Shown one piece after another: positions 1 to 16,212 of a DNA stretch of 64,000 nt. Source of the DNA: Acanthochlamys bracteata (lineage: Eukaryota; Streptophyta; Magnoliopsida; Pandanales; Velloziaceae). Location: the NCBI GenBank assembly GCA_019914995.1, contig CM034137.1, positions 2,852,001 to 2,916,000 on the forward strand. The letters are read 5' to 3'. The position numbers and the translations under genes are program-made. Under the pieces are notes generated by a model, which made no database searches, had not been told where the DNA came from, and saw only the letters and a program-made list of their open reading frames with translations. Within the stretch, counting starts at the first letter, position 1. Each line of letters begins with the position of its first letter.

Positions 1-379
1 ATTTATAATTAATTACTTACTTTCATGTTTTATTAAAATAGCGTAAAATGAGACTTATAATATTATCAAAATATTAATATATAGGTATTTTATAATGACG
101 AATTTGAATTTTGTATAAGAATTTTCATCAAATTTTTGTCAGCTATCTATTTTTATCAAAATTTTTATCGAAAGTATTAATACGTATTTATAATCATAAA
201 TTTTCAGTTGTCAACACATATTTTCAAAAGAAAAAAATTAAAATTTTTCATAAAATATTTTAAGGACTAATAAAGTTACTGAGGAATGCACATTTCGACG
301 AATGCTCACCATATCTCTTCACCAAGAATATCGTGTATATTTATCCAACTGATTTATAATTTTACTCAATCTTAAAAGT
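1..379. other. AT-rich intergenic sequence
   Basis: No open frame, RNA gene or clear repeat boundary is visible. It may include the left part of the decayed hAT-type element whose right end lies at 573, because the sequence before that end has the same AT-rich character, but no left terminus can be recognised. Confidence 0.5.
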
Positions 380-573
380 GTAGAATTAAAAATTAAAAAT
401 TTTAATTATAAATGAGTCGATCTGAATTTGATATGATTGTTATATAGATTGAGTTATGGTTGACATTTTTTATCCGTATAAATTTATAAATCGAATTAGG
501 ATTGAATGAATTTGATCCGATTATTAAATAGATCGATACAAAACTGACTCACCAATCTAGATTGCCACTCTTA
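380..573. mobile_element. Right end of a decayed hAT-type MITE
   Basis: The block ends at 562-573 with TTGCCACTCTTA, which resembles the TTGCCACCCCTA terminus of the intact element at 30021-30565. Just inside lie degenerate 'gatcgat/gattga' stretches like the GGGTCGGGT-rich subterminal sequence of the other copies. No left terminus or target duplication can be seen, so the start is approximate and the copy may be truncated or extend towards the window edge. Confidence 0.4.
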
Positions 574-795
574 GGGTTGGCGGGAACTTAATTCTTTACA
601 AATAAGCCAAAGAAAGTTCTAACATTAACTTAACATTTAAGTATCATTATTAATGCAAACGGTTGAAAACTTTTCACTAGCAAACACCAAGAAGAAAATC
701 AGCTTATTCTCAATAGTATTAATGCGGTTAAAACTAAGACCATAATTTAGATTACAGTGTCGGCCAAAAAACTTTTAAAATTTACAGAATCATGT

Positions 796-1000
796 GATGT
801 TTGAGAATATTTTTCAACTTTTTTTTCATATTTTTAAATTATTTTTTTTATAATAGTTTATAAAAATTTAAAAAGTTAAAAAAGTTATACGTAATTATTA
901 CTTATTTTTATTAATTTTAAAAAAATAAAACTTATTTTAAAAAAAATTTTCAAATTATCTTTTATTTCAGAAAATTTTTTTTTAAATACTTCCAAACATC
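796..1000. mobile_element. AT-rich Tourist-like MITE
   Basis: The ends form an imperfect inverted repeat: GATGTTTGAGAATATTT at 796-812 and its partner at 984-1000 agree at 14 of 17 positions. The interior is A/T homopolymer-rich and resembles the interior of the element at 15687-15897. No coding capacity. Possible flanking duplications (TTACAGAATC at 782-791, TTACAGTATC at 1014-1023) do not sit exactly at the inverted-repeat ends, so the superfamily is a guess from the TIR's similarity to the clearer copy at 7879. Confidence 0.4.
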
Positions 1001-1642
1001 CGAGAACATTTAATTACAGTATCGGTAAACATGGGTTGTGAGCTAACAATCAGCTAGCAGATGATTTCAACACCAATTTCACGAAGTACAAACAAACATT
1101 TCAAATCATGGTTTCCTACTGCATGATCCAATAGAATGCTCTGAAACTTTAGTTCTATGCAATGTAAATTGGTGCATAACTGAAAAATAGCTAGCACGGG
1201 AGTTGAATATGATACAGTCTGGAAAGCTTATAGACCACTTGGGGCGAAGCAACCGGTAACGGGTTTAAAACCAAGCTACAAATTCATCATACACTTTGGC
1301 TTCTCAAACCATGCGTTCTTGTTTCAGAACATACAAAATCACAAGCTCAGATACAACATGTACAGAAAACCCGGTAGTATCACTTGAACATGTGAAGCCT
1401 AATAGGAAAAAACATAACAAGCCAAAGCTCACAGATTTGCCTAACCAAGCTTAACCAAGTTTCCCCAAGAAAAACAATCAGGTGATAACCTCCTTTGAGA
1501 TGGCAAGGAAACAATTATTCCCATACGAATTTTCGATTGAGTAGGACGTTGGTAGCAAAATGTGCCACAAGCTACAGCAGGAACAATAACAGGGTGGAGG
1601 ACATCAAAAGTCAGAAGCTTGCCCACTGGAAATGTCACACCA
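1001..1642 (-). other. 3' flank of the kinesin gene
   Basis: This lies downstream of the minus-strand KIN13B stop codon (1643-1645). The part next to the stop is likely 3' UTR. The polyadenylation site cannot be fixed by eye. The short open frames here are not conserved-looking. Confidence 0.4.
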
Positions 1643-6585
<4,943 letters not shown>

Positions 6586-7878
6586 TCTTTCACTTCTTCT
6601 TCTTATCCTTAGCTAAATCCACTAAAAAAGTCTCAATTGCTCTCAAATGGAGTTTTGTGAACTGTTAAGAACAGATAACAATCTTAGTGAATATTAGAAG
6701 ATTTTCTGAATAAATCGATCTGTACAGGGAAGAAGAAGAAGAGTAGAAGAGGAAGAATGGAAGCAGCCCGCAGCCAGCCGATGGAGATATTTTTATTCGA
6801 TTACTCAAATCAAAACCCAAATCGAAGGGGGAAGACAGAGAAGATGATGTATTTTGTAATGTTTAGATTATTAACTAGTCTAATAAAAACTTTGTGGTAA
6901 TATTTCAAAACTTTTGAAATGGTAGACCGTGCGTCGATGGTTTCGTTGTGTACAGAGACGAGTCGAGGGAGGCAAGAATGTACTCTAATGACGTTAACGA
7001 GAACCGATCGCAGCCGTCGATTCAAATTAGATTTAACAGTTAAACGGGCGCGATAAAGTCTGTTAAGGGTCGCGTTCAGTTTGGACTGGTAGGATTTAGG
7101 CACGAGCGAAGCACGTGGATCGAGAGCAGAGAGAAGGTGGGACACCACCTTCCCTGACTTTTGTTTGTAAAGAGGAGGGGAGATCTGGGAGAAGTGTGGA
7201 CCCAGATGGATGGTTGGTGACTTGGTGAGAAAGGGCATGGGGCGCTTTCAAGCAGACTAGCACCCGCCCCGGGGAAATAAATTCAAAATATTTTTTATAT
7301 GCCTGCTTGGTTTTGGTCTGCTGGGATTTGGGGTTGATGGGCTAGAGACGTGACGGGTTTTGGTGCATTTCAAAAAGATTTGAGGTTGGAAACTCTCCTC
7401 TTGAGAGGTAGTAGAGCTTATGATGTTGGTTTTGGATATATTATCGTTCAACAAAGAAAAATAATCTAAAATATCTTTCTTGCATAATGAAATAAATGTT
7501 ATGAAAATGTATCACCCTAATTAAATTTTGTTTTATAGTATGTCACATGATGCGCCATTCAATGTGTTGATTTGTGTAGTAACGATTAATGTGTCTTGCA
7601 ATTAAACTATTAGCTAAACGTCACAGCACTCGAATTCATCCAACCAAGACAATTTTTTGGTTTGACATCAAGGGCACGTTTTGATACTCAATTATGTATG
7701 CGTAAGCCACATCCGGAAAGCCTAAGAGGGTGTTTAGTATAATTTTTACACAGCCCAAAATAATAGACAAACCTTTTATAATCGTAGTTTCAAAATAATT
7801 GACTCGTGACATCTTTTAGATATGCATTAAACTTATTGTAAGTGAGGTTTAACTTCCCTCAAGATTTTGCTTGCTTTA
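6586..7878 (-). other. KIN13B leader and upstream spacer
   Basis: The sequence next to the start codon, to roughly 6780, is CT-rich on the minus strand and is the likely 5' leader. Beyond it the spacer is non-coding. The 142-aa open frame on the minus strand at 6810-7238 has no recognisable domain and lies in the expected promoter. No TATA box can be assigned with confidence. Confidence 0.4.
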
Positions 7879-8136
7879 GGGGGTGTTTGGTAGTGCTTAT
7901 GAAATGAAGCTTTTCTAAAATAAAAGATATTTTTATTTTTTTTGAAAAACGAGCTATATTTTTTTTACTTCCAAAAAAAATAAAAATATGCAATAAAAAG
8001 ATCTCATTTCGTAGAATTTTTCTATACTTTCTAAATTTTCAAATAAATTTTTTATATATTTATAAAATATGTATTGAAAAACGTAAAATTGAAAATTGAA
8101 AAGGAGTGTTGGAGAAAAGCAATCCCAAACACCCCC
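7879..8136. mobile_element. Tourist-like (PIF/Harbinger) MITE
   Basis: A 258-bp element starts with GGGGGTGTTTGG (7879-7890) and ends with the exact reverse complement (8125-8136). The imperfect inverted repeat continues for about 22 bp. It is flanked on both sides by TTA (7876-7878, 8137-8139), the three-base duplication known for PIF/Harbinger elements. The interior is A/T-rich with no coding capacity, so it is non-autonomous. Confidence 0.8.
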
Positions 8137-8139
8137 TTA

Positions 8140-8408
8140 TACTATGTCTTTGTCACTACCACATCATCTGATAATGCACCATTGATCATCTCAATAATTG
8201 TGTCCACATATTTATTATTCATTCCATAAAGGCATTTTAAATGGAACAAACCGTACAAAAAATGACCAACTCTAAGAGTTTACATGCATGATATAACTAT
8301 TTATCCGCACCTTCTATTAGTTCAACGAAGCTACATACCTCTTCATCTTGCCTAGTGTTACTTCTACCAATGTCAATAGGTTGATGTTTACTTACTTAAA
8401 CTCGAATG
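8140..8408. other. Spacer between the MITE and the retroelement
   Basis: I see no gene or repeat structure here. Confidence 0.4.
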
Positions 8409-8956
8409 TTGATGTTAGGAACTCCACATGCATGACAATATGACATGTTTGGAGAACATATGGCCAAAGAGGATAACAAGATCGTTGAAAATAGTGACCA
8501 GAAACATGACCACCATAGCAGAAAGCTGGTGGACCCTTGCCAAACCTACTTTGGGTACATGGCATAAAGGACGAAATGTAGGACCTTCCTTCGCACATTA
8601 GCCAGCAGAAGTGCCCAATGTGCAAAACAGCATCCAACCCACCACTTGAAAATTGTTTTAGGCGCCTCGCTAACACCATTTGCCAAAATCGACCCGAGTG
8701 CAACCCAGGTGGTAGTCAAGTGCAGCCCATGTAAGCTTCTCTTGAGGCGTTTGGGTCCAGCTAGGATTCTAACCTATTGTAGGTGATTTTAAATAGTAGT
8801 ATAGATTAGGAGATGTATTTTAGTCAAAATTCTACTTGTGTAGAATGCTACATCTTTAACTACGAAAGGTTTAAGAGAATGAGTCACTCTTGGAGATTAC
8901 TTACTTTTTAGTTAGCTTTCCATAGATACTTGAAGTTATAATTTAAGGTGTATCAA
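8409..8956 (+). repeat. Left LTR of the gypsy fossil (approximate)
   Basis: Sequence from about 8409 can be aligned by eye with the block at 13787-13990. Shared landmarks are a 'gagaacatatgg/gagtacatatgg' segment, 'agatcgttgaaa/agatcattgaaa', 'accttcc', and 'gtgcaaaacagca/gtgcaaaacaaca'. The right border is set by the primer-site trace starting near 8959. Divergence is high, so the limits are uncertain. Confidence 0.6.
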
Positions 8957-11900
8957 CCTAATACCAAAGCAAGGTTCCATGGAGAAACATCGTGCAACTT
9001 CCCCAACTCCTCCAAAGCACCCAAGCCCTCTACCCTCACAGGAAACTTTCTTCAAACATCATCATTCCAAAACCAACCAAGATCGATATAAGAGGAAGAA
9101 GAACCTCCATGCGTGAGATGACACACCAAATGTACCTCATGGCAGCAAACATCTGATGGCTCACCACTACTCTTGTTGATAAGAAAGACAACAACACACA
9201 AGAGCAATCAAAATTGAATCAAAATTGAAGCAACCACTTAAAGAAGGTAACACTCCTAACTAATCTATCTCCACAATCATCCATCCTCCACAAACTACAA
9301 ACAATCACTTCCTAGCCATTAAACCCCTAAACCTCAGTGGACTCAAAACCTTCTCTAGAAGATTCAGCTCGAGCCAAACTGGTAGCCCTCGGCCAGTAGC
9401 TCTAAATAGCGACGCACATACCCACAATCTAATTCTCTAGCAGCGCAGGCCTATCTAGAAACTTTCAACCCATATAGTCATTGCAAGTCGAGCCAAAACT
9501 TCCAATGGCCCATTCCCAAGCTTATCAAGTCCCTTACAATATTCGGTAGAACTACATAAAGTCAACCCAACAATTAGTTGAAGTATCGAACATCTGAGCA
9601 TTACAATGCAGGAACAAAGGTAAGCATAAGTTTTCTTATTTAACAAAAGTGGACTAAATAAGTGTCTATATTTTGCTAAGAGATATTTTTATACTATTAA
9701 ACACTATATTAGGAACGAGTAGGCATCGCCACTATCTTTCTACAAGATGAAGCAAACCATTGGTACCAAAGCTTTGAGCAAGGTAAACCAAACACATGTG
9801 GGAAGAACTCAAGGATGCTCTCATGATGAGATTTAGGTCAAACATTTTCGGGAAGCCAATCTTTGCTATGTAATGACTACATCAAACATACTCCCTTTGT
9901 GAGTATCGAACCGCATTTGAAGAACACAGAACACGCATCCTATATACCACTAAATTAGATTTAATAGATCAATTTTATGGAGTTCAATTAGAGGCTTACT
10001 ATGAATATAATGGCAGCTCAACCTTGGGAATTGTAGATTGTCCATATGCTGGCCAGGATGTTCAAATTCAACTAATCTTCTGCCTTATCCAGTGGTGAGT
10101 TAGGAGATCAGTGCCTAATATAGGTAACTTGACAGCATCTTCAAGCACATGAACAGTTGGGTCCTTCCTTGTTAGTCCTGTAATAGCTTCGCAGCCTTAC
10201 AAATTCTAAACCAAAAAATTCTAACCTGTCCTAGATACAAATAACCACTCGGTGAACCAAAGGGGCTATATCTTTACTGATGAAGATTCACACTAAGCCA
10301 TATATGCACTACCTGACTGTATTCAGTTCATTTGTCAGTTTAGAGAAAAATGAGGTGGAAGAAGTACTAGAGAGGAAGATGTAACTGAAGATGCCACATT
10401 ATCTTTAAGCAATATGTAGAGGATAATAGGCCCGTAAACCATCCTAGGTTGGGAAGGATTAAGAAACACCAAATATTCATTTTAACGGATTCAACCAGCA
10501 CATGTAATTTTGTGTCTAACAAGATAAACTAAGCATTTGATGCTAATGACCACTGCAGTTAAGCCATTTAAAGTGGAGCTCGCTAATGGCCGGCCACACT
10601 CCATCAAGGTCCTATGAAAGATGTTTCACTAACTGTCTAGGGAGTAAAACTGGTGGGTAACGCCTATCATTTTCCTCTAAGAGAATGAACCTAGTGCTAG
10701 AAACTAAACGGCTAAGAAGTCTAGATAATGTGGTTTGCAATTGGGACAGATCCGTTATGCATATTTCCTTATAAGAAAAGAAACTTTTACTGTAAGGCAT
10801 TAAGAAGAGAGGAGGTCCTAGCTCATTATCTTCAATAAAAAGTGAACTTTTTTCTCAGTAATCTTAGAGCAAACAGAAAGGGAAACAAAGGGAAGGCGAT
10901 TGTCCTCGGATTTGCAAATCTTACTGATCAATTTACGTCTATCTTCAGACCGGTTCTGAAATTGCCTAAAAAGAGATCGCATAATCGTAATTGTCTTTCT
11001 ATCCTAACAACACCAATTAATTTCAGATCCTATAGGTACATGCATATTTAAAAGGCAAAAATTACGACGCTTGCCCAAGGAATAATCCAACCTAAAAATT
11101 CAGCATTTTCGTTGCCAGTGCTACTTGTCAAAAAGAAAGATGGATCGTGAAAATTTTGTGTACTATAGGGCACTCAAATGAATCCATAAAAGAAAAGTTT
11201 CGTATAACCCATCATTAACGAATTGTTAGATGAATTGCACGAAGCTCGGTATTTTTTTCAAACTAGACCTCAAGTCCGTACCATTAGATCTGGGTGAAAA
11301 ATGACGATATCAATGAAATAGCTTTTAGGACACACAACAAGCATTATGAATTCCTCGTCATGACATTCGGATTAACGAATGCTCCGGTTATCTTTTAATC
11401 CCTAGTGAATGAGATTTTTAGTCCTTTTCTTAGAAAATTTGTGCTTGTGATCTTGGATGATATTTTGGTTTATAGTAAGACGTGGCAGGAGCACGAAGCA
11501 CATCTGGCTGAGGTATACACCATTCTAGAGAAGGAGAAATTCCCTGTGAACCTATCGAAATGCGAGTTTGGGAGCATCAAGCTGAACTACTTGGGACACC
11601 TCATATTCGAATGAGGTATTGCTACTAACTTGGCGAAAATCCAAGCCATGATTGAGTTGCCTAAACTAGCTACTCCCATTACCCTAAGAGGATTTCTAGG
11701 TCTTACATGATACTCTCGAAGATTTGTAAAGGATATGGAGACATAACAGCACCGCTAACAGCTCTATTAAAAGAAAAAATCCTTCTGCTAAACACAAGAG
11801 GCAGAAGAAGCGTTCTGATTACTCAACTACATAATGATCACAACTCGATGTTGGTATCACCTAATTTTTAGTCTTCTTTTAAGGTAGAGATTGATGCATC

Positions 11901-12329
11901 CACTAGAGGTAGTGGTTCTCACTCAAAACAACCAACCGATAGCTTATTTCAGCAAGGCCTTAGCGCCAGCAATCATGGCTCCACCTACGAAAAAGAGCTC
12001 ATGCCACTAGTTCCAGTTGTTCAAAGATAGAGACCCTATTTACTATGACAGTGTTTCGTTATCAAGACAGACCATTTTAGTCTCAAGCACTTGCTGAAGC
12101 AAAGGATATCCACACCGGTAAACAAATTATTTACTTAACTTATTGAGTTATGATTATCAAATTATATATTGTTCAGGTGTAGAATATGGTGACAGATGCA
12201 TTGTCCTGAAGATCTAAGGCTTCTCTAGCAGCTATCACAACTTTGTAGTCTACATTTTAGGACGAACTCCACAAGGCACAACAACAGGAACCCTCCTTGA
12301 GTTAGGAATTGTATAGAGCTGCAGATATT

Positions 12330-12779
12330 TAGAGGTGTAAATATGGGGCGAGCTAAACGTGCCGGCTTCTTGTCCAATTAAATGGCTCGAAAAACAGTCT
12401 ACCAGATCGATAAACAGTAACAGGACCCAATGGATCTGTTAGATAGTATAGGATCGATATTGTTGTCCCACCTGTCTATCACTGTACGTATTTGACTGGT
12501 CAATGTTGACAAGTCAATAACAGCCTGTTGACCAAATTAATATATAATAAAAAATTTTAATAATAAAAACTTACTTATATTTTATTTTTATCATACTAAT
12601 TACTTTATTATGTTATTTTTAAATTTTTATTTTTTTCTTTTTTTATTTATTATATAAACTAAAAAATAATATAGGTAAACAGATAAGATTGAGCCAAAAA
12701 GTATGACCGGATCGGTCCGACCTGTGTAACTTATTTGGTCGGGTCGAGTCGGATTAGTTTGTCCATATTTACTCCTCTA
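12330..12779. mobile_element. Non-autonomous hAT-like element nested in the fossil
   Basis: The 450-bp block begins TAGAGGTGTAAATATGG and ends CCATATTTACTCCTCTA; the two ends pair as an inverted repeat with one mismatch. It interrupts the gypsy element between its RNase H and integrase parts, so it inserted later. The subterminal sequence carries 'ggtcgggtcgagtcgg', like the intact hAT MITE at 30021-30565. No open frame. I could not see an 8-bp target duplication, so assignment to hAT rests on likeness to the other copies. Confidence 0.65.
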
Positions 12780-13786
12780 TGGACTGTTCCAAGACGAAGT
12801 TCATACATATATGAAATTCTCATCTACAAGGCAAAATTATGTGTACATGACAACCCTTCTTTAAGGACCCAACTGTTGTTTGAAGTTCACAACTCTATCG
12901 AATGCGGAGATAGAGGAGAATTTCACACCTATAAGAGGATCACACACCTATTATACTAGCCTAGGACATTCAAAGACGTATGCAATTATGTGGCTGCTTG
13001 TATTACCTACGTAAGAGCCAAAACAAATTGACTTCATGCTAACAGGGTTGTTACAGTTCTTACTCATACGATTACCGAATAAGATGTGGACATGCATCGC
13101 AACAGATTTAATCAAAGAGTTACCCAAATCAGAGGACAAAGATATAGTCCTCATTATGGTTGATCAACATTTCAAATACGCACACGGTATTTCCTTAAGA
13201 CATCCTTTTTTAGTAATAGAGGTGGCTGTTACTTTCACCAAGAAAGTTGCTTGTTACATACATGTCCAGCCACCATTGTCTCTAATCGTGACCTATACCT
13301 TGCTAAGTAACTTTTGGAAGAAGTTTCACAGTTTACAGGGTACTTTCGTTGTATATGAGTACCTCATATCATTCGTAAACGGAGGGACAGTTCGAAGTGG
13401 TTAATCGGTGATTGAAAACGTACTCTCAAAGTTTGTTGAGCTGTGCTGCCAACTTTCTCAGGCACAGAACCAAATGAACAACTTGCGAACTGATATCGAG
13501 AAAGAAGCACTATACAATAGGCGATCGGGTTCTTCTCAAACTACAATCATACCGACAGGCTTCAATGGCAAAGTAGAGGGACAACAAGCTTCGTTATCGA
13601 TACTATAGTTGATTTTTTATGGTAGAGTTCATAGGACGAGCTGCCTATGGAATAACTCTTCTCCTATGATCTAAAATACATCAAATATTTTCTATGTCAC
13701 AACTCAAAGATACAAGGCATCATGCTACGAGCATATTTCCAAAGTATTTTCCCATTGATCTCTTGCCTCTCCACGACTTCGAGGAG

Positions 13787-13990
13787 TGTAAGACATGATG
13801 GTCAGAGAAATGATATATTTAGAGTACATATGGTTAGAGAGGGTAAAAAGATCATTGAAATACCTGACTTGTCCTGAGTGTAGGGCATGAGGGTCAGAGG
13901 GTAGAACCTTCCATTACACCTTGAACCGCATAACTTTCCAAGGTGCAAAACAACACCTTGCTACAATTCAATTTTGGAAATGTACATTTA
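13787..13990 (+). repeat. Partial right LTR of the gypsy fossil
   Basis: Starts TGTAAGAC directly after a purine-richer stretch and matches the first part of the left LTR. Similarity fades after about 13990, so the LTR is partial or too decayed to follow. Confidence 0.55.
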
Positions 13991-15686
13991 GTGAGAAGAT
14001 ATGTTTAATAGAAATAAGATGTATTTATTAGAGCTACCTCATAGATAATAAATTTAAGAAATAAAAATCATAGTATAAAACTATTCCTGCTATGTAATTT
14101 AAATTAAAGAATACCATGAAGTCTACAATAGTAATAATTTAAGAGATAAATTCAAAATTTACATCAACAATAGACCTTAATATTTCATAAAGCAAATTTG
14201 CTACAAATAAAATGTTTGAAATACTCTTCTTATGAAAGGATTGGCAAAAAGAGCTTTAAAGTTAAAATAGAAGATGATCACCACAAACTCACTCTAATAT
14301 TTTTCAATCAACTTGGTATTTTTTTATATCCTTTTGATAAAAAAATGTTTAAATTTAGTCATCGAGTTTAGAAAAAAATCTAGTTGGTTTTAAAACCCAC
14401 ATAAAATAGTGACTAAAAATATATGCGGAAATCTAAAGAAACACATGCAAGACTAGTGAAAATTTTGCACAAACTAAAAGTGACAATTTTAGAAGTAGTC
14501 TATTTTCGCTAAAAGGGATTGATTTTGTGAGCTTTTAACTAATAAAATATCATAAGAGGATGCACATTGTGATATTGGAATTTAAATCAAACTTTGGTAA
14601 CATTCAATTATTTAACAAGCAAAAAGTAATAAAAAATCAAAGATAATGTTGGTAGTAAACATTAAAAACAGTTGTATATAGAAATTGTAATATTATTCTA
14701 AATAATTTGCTGCACTTAAGTGTTTCTTAAACTTTATTTTATTACGTTGTAACCATCCTTATTTTTTTTGTACTTGTAAAATCTTCCTAAACATTAACGA
14801 AATTGTTATAAGTCAATTAACCCAAAAAAAATGAAAAATGTAAATAAAATACCTATAATTTTAACCCAACACTTTATAGAAATAAATGAGGAGTTATTTT
14901 AGGAGTTGGCTAAGTTATTTAGTAAGATCGTTTATTAGTTAGCGATGTGTTTGAAACAATAGTGTGGTATAAAACTGTGAATGTATTATGCTACTTATAA
15001 TACAATGTGCTTTTTGGTAAAGTCTAAACATACACTTTTGACGTAAAAAACATCACATTTGTGGTGCGTTTCAATATAATCAAGTATTGCTATGTAAAAG
15101 CTTGTAGCAAATGTGAACTATTCGTAACTTGTATTTCGATATTGGAAGAGTAAAATCGTACTTTATTAAAGAAACTCATTAAATCCATTTTTTTATGTTA
15201 GGATGAAATAATAGAAATACTTTCTACACGATTTTTTGCATATTTTTCTAAAAGCCGTTACAAGGTTGCGTATTTTCATCCGGATGTAACTATATAATAA
15301 AAAGATTCGATTACTCTAGGTACATCTTAATGCACCACTTTTTTCTATGTTTTTCATCTCATATTTTCTGTTTACCTCTTATAAATGCACCTCTTAGATT
15401 CATTATGAATTTAATGATGATGTAGCGCACATATTTGCATATAAAAATTTTTTTTTTTATGTACAGTTAGGATGGAGTGAGGCAGGTTGCCTCAAAATGA
15501 ATTGTTACATATGGGTCGAAACTTTGGAATAAATATTTGCACAAGAAGGCATACAAAATAGTACACATGGTTCTATTCAAACTTATTTTTATTTTTTGTT
15601 CAATTTTAGTGAGAAATTTAATGATATCTTTTATTTGTTTATTTTTTCTTACAGTAAAGTTTTGTCTTTTTTTTATAAAATTGAAA
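13991..15686. other. AT-rich intergenic spacer
   Basis: Non-coding and AT-rich on both strands. No terminal inverted repeats, target duplications or RNA gene found by eye. It may include further eroded retroelement sequence. Confidence 0.4.
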
Positions 15687-15897
15687 CGTTTGACTGAACT
15701 TTCTAAAAAATAGTATTTTAATTTTTTACTTCATATTTTTATAAATTTTTATAAAATTTATTTAAAAATTTAAAATAATTATATACAGTAAAATTTTATT
15801 ATTTATTTTTTAAATAAAAAAAATAAAACCTACTTTTAAAAAAAAAAAAATTTTTTTTTTTTTCAAAAAGTTTCTATTCCAAAAACGCGTCCGAACG
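15687..15897. mobile_element. AT-rich MITE-like element before SWEETIE
   Basis: About 211 bp running from CGTTTGACTGAAC to GTCCGAACG, which pair as a weak inverted repeat. The interior, with long A and T runs and 'aaataaaacctactttt', resembles the interior of the element at 796-1000 ('aaaataaaacttatttt'). It ends immediately before the SWEETIE leader, so it may supply part of the core promoter. No clear target duplication is seen. Confidence 0.4.
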
Positions 15898-15899
15898 AT

Positions 15900-16212
15900 C
15901 CTATACTAAACCCAAAGAAAACCGAACTTCCGACCCGAATAATTACGGCTAGCTCTAATCTCGGTCTCGATCTCTCTACTGCTCTCTTTCTCCGTTTCCG
16001 TTTTCCACCCTTCTCTGAAACCGGTGAATCTCTGCCTTGTTACCGAAAATTTCAACTTCACGGTTCGGGATCTGGCTTCTTGCCGCAAGTCCAACTTCAC
16101 CGTTCCCGATCTGGTTTCTTGCTCCTTCGACAACACGGCTCCACCACTCGAAATCTGAGTTGCCGTCATCAGCCAGCAGTCTTAGTAGTTCTGATCTTGC
16201 TCTGCTTCTCCA
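15900..16212 (+). promoter_or_regulatory. SWEETIE 5' leader, ATG-free, with a 39-bp-period repeat
   Basis: CT-rich sequence typical of a plant 5' leader. There is no ATG between 15900 and the start at 16213, so translation should begin at the first AUG. Inside lies a direct repeat: 16053-16083 and 16092-16122 (both beginning CAACTTCAC and ending TTCTTGC) match at most positions with a period of 39 bp. The transcription start is not determined. Confidence 0.5.

Larger units (their letters stand above)
8409..13990 (+). mobile_element. Broken Ty3/gypsy retroelement fossil
   Basis: Remains of one plus-strand Ty3/gypsy element, parts in the expected order: left LTR (about 8409-8956), decayed tRNA-Met-type primer site (about 8959-8973), gag trace (about 9720-9780), protease-region trace (about 10.5 kb), reverse transcriptase (about 11.07-11.75 kb; the active-site stretch and a YLGH-type motif are recognisable), RNase H (about 11.8-12.25 kb), integrase (about 12.8-13.4 kb), the end-of-polyprotein segment that lies before the 3' LTR in plant gypsy elements (about 13.6-13.75 kb), and a partial right LTR from about 13787. 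The LTR start TGTAAGAC resembles that of plant chromoviruses; I did not see a chromodomain. It is broken in many places, at least ten by eye, and the LTRs are strongly diverged, so the insertion is old, probably millions of years. A separate hAT-like element (12330-12779) sits inside it. Outer boundaries are approximate. Confidence 0.85.

Noticed and set aside
752-1026. Direct repeat ATTACAGTGTCGG / ATTACAGTATCGG as a target duplication
   Set aside because: It does not sit at the ends of the inverted repeat (796-1000), so it cannot be assigned as that element's duplication.
6810-7238. 142-aa minus-strand open frame upstream of KIN13B
   Set aside because: No domain, no start context or splice partner, and it lies in the promoter/leader region; most likely a chance open frame.
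8392-8703. 103-aa minus-strand open frame
   Set aside because: Falls in the left LTR of the gypsy fossil and runs against its coding strand.
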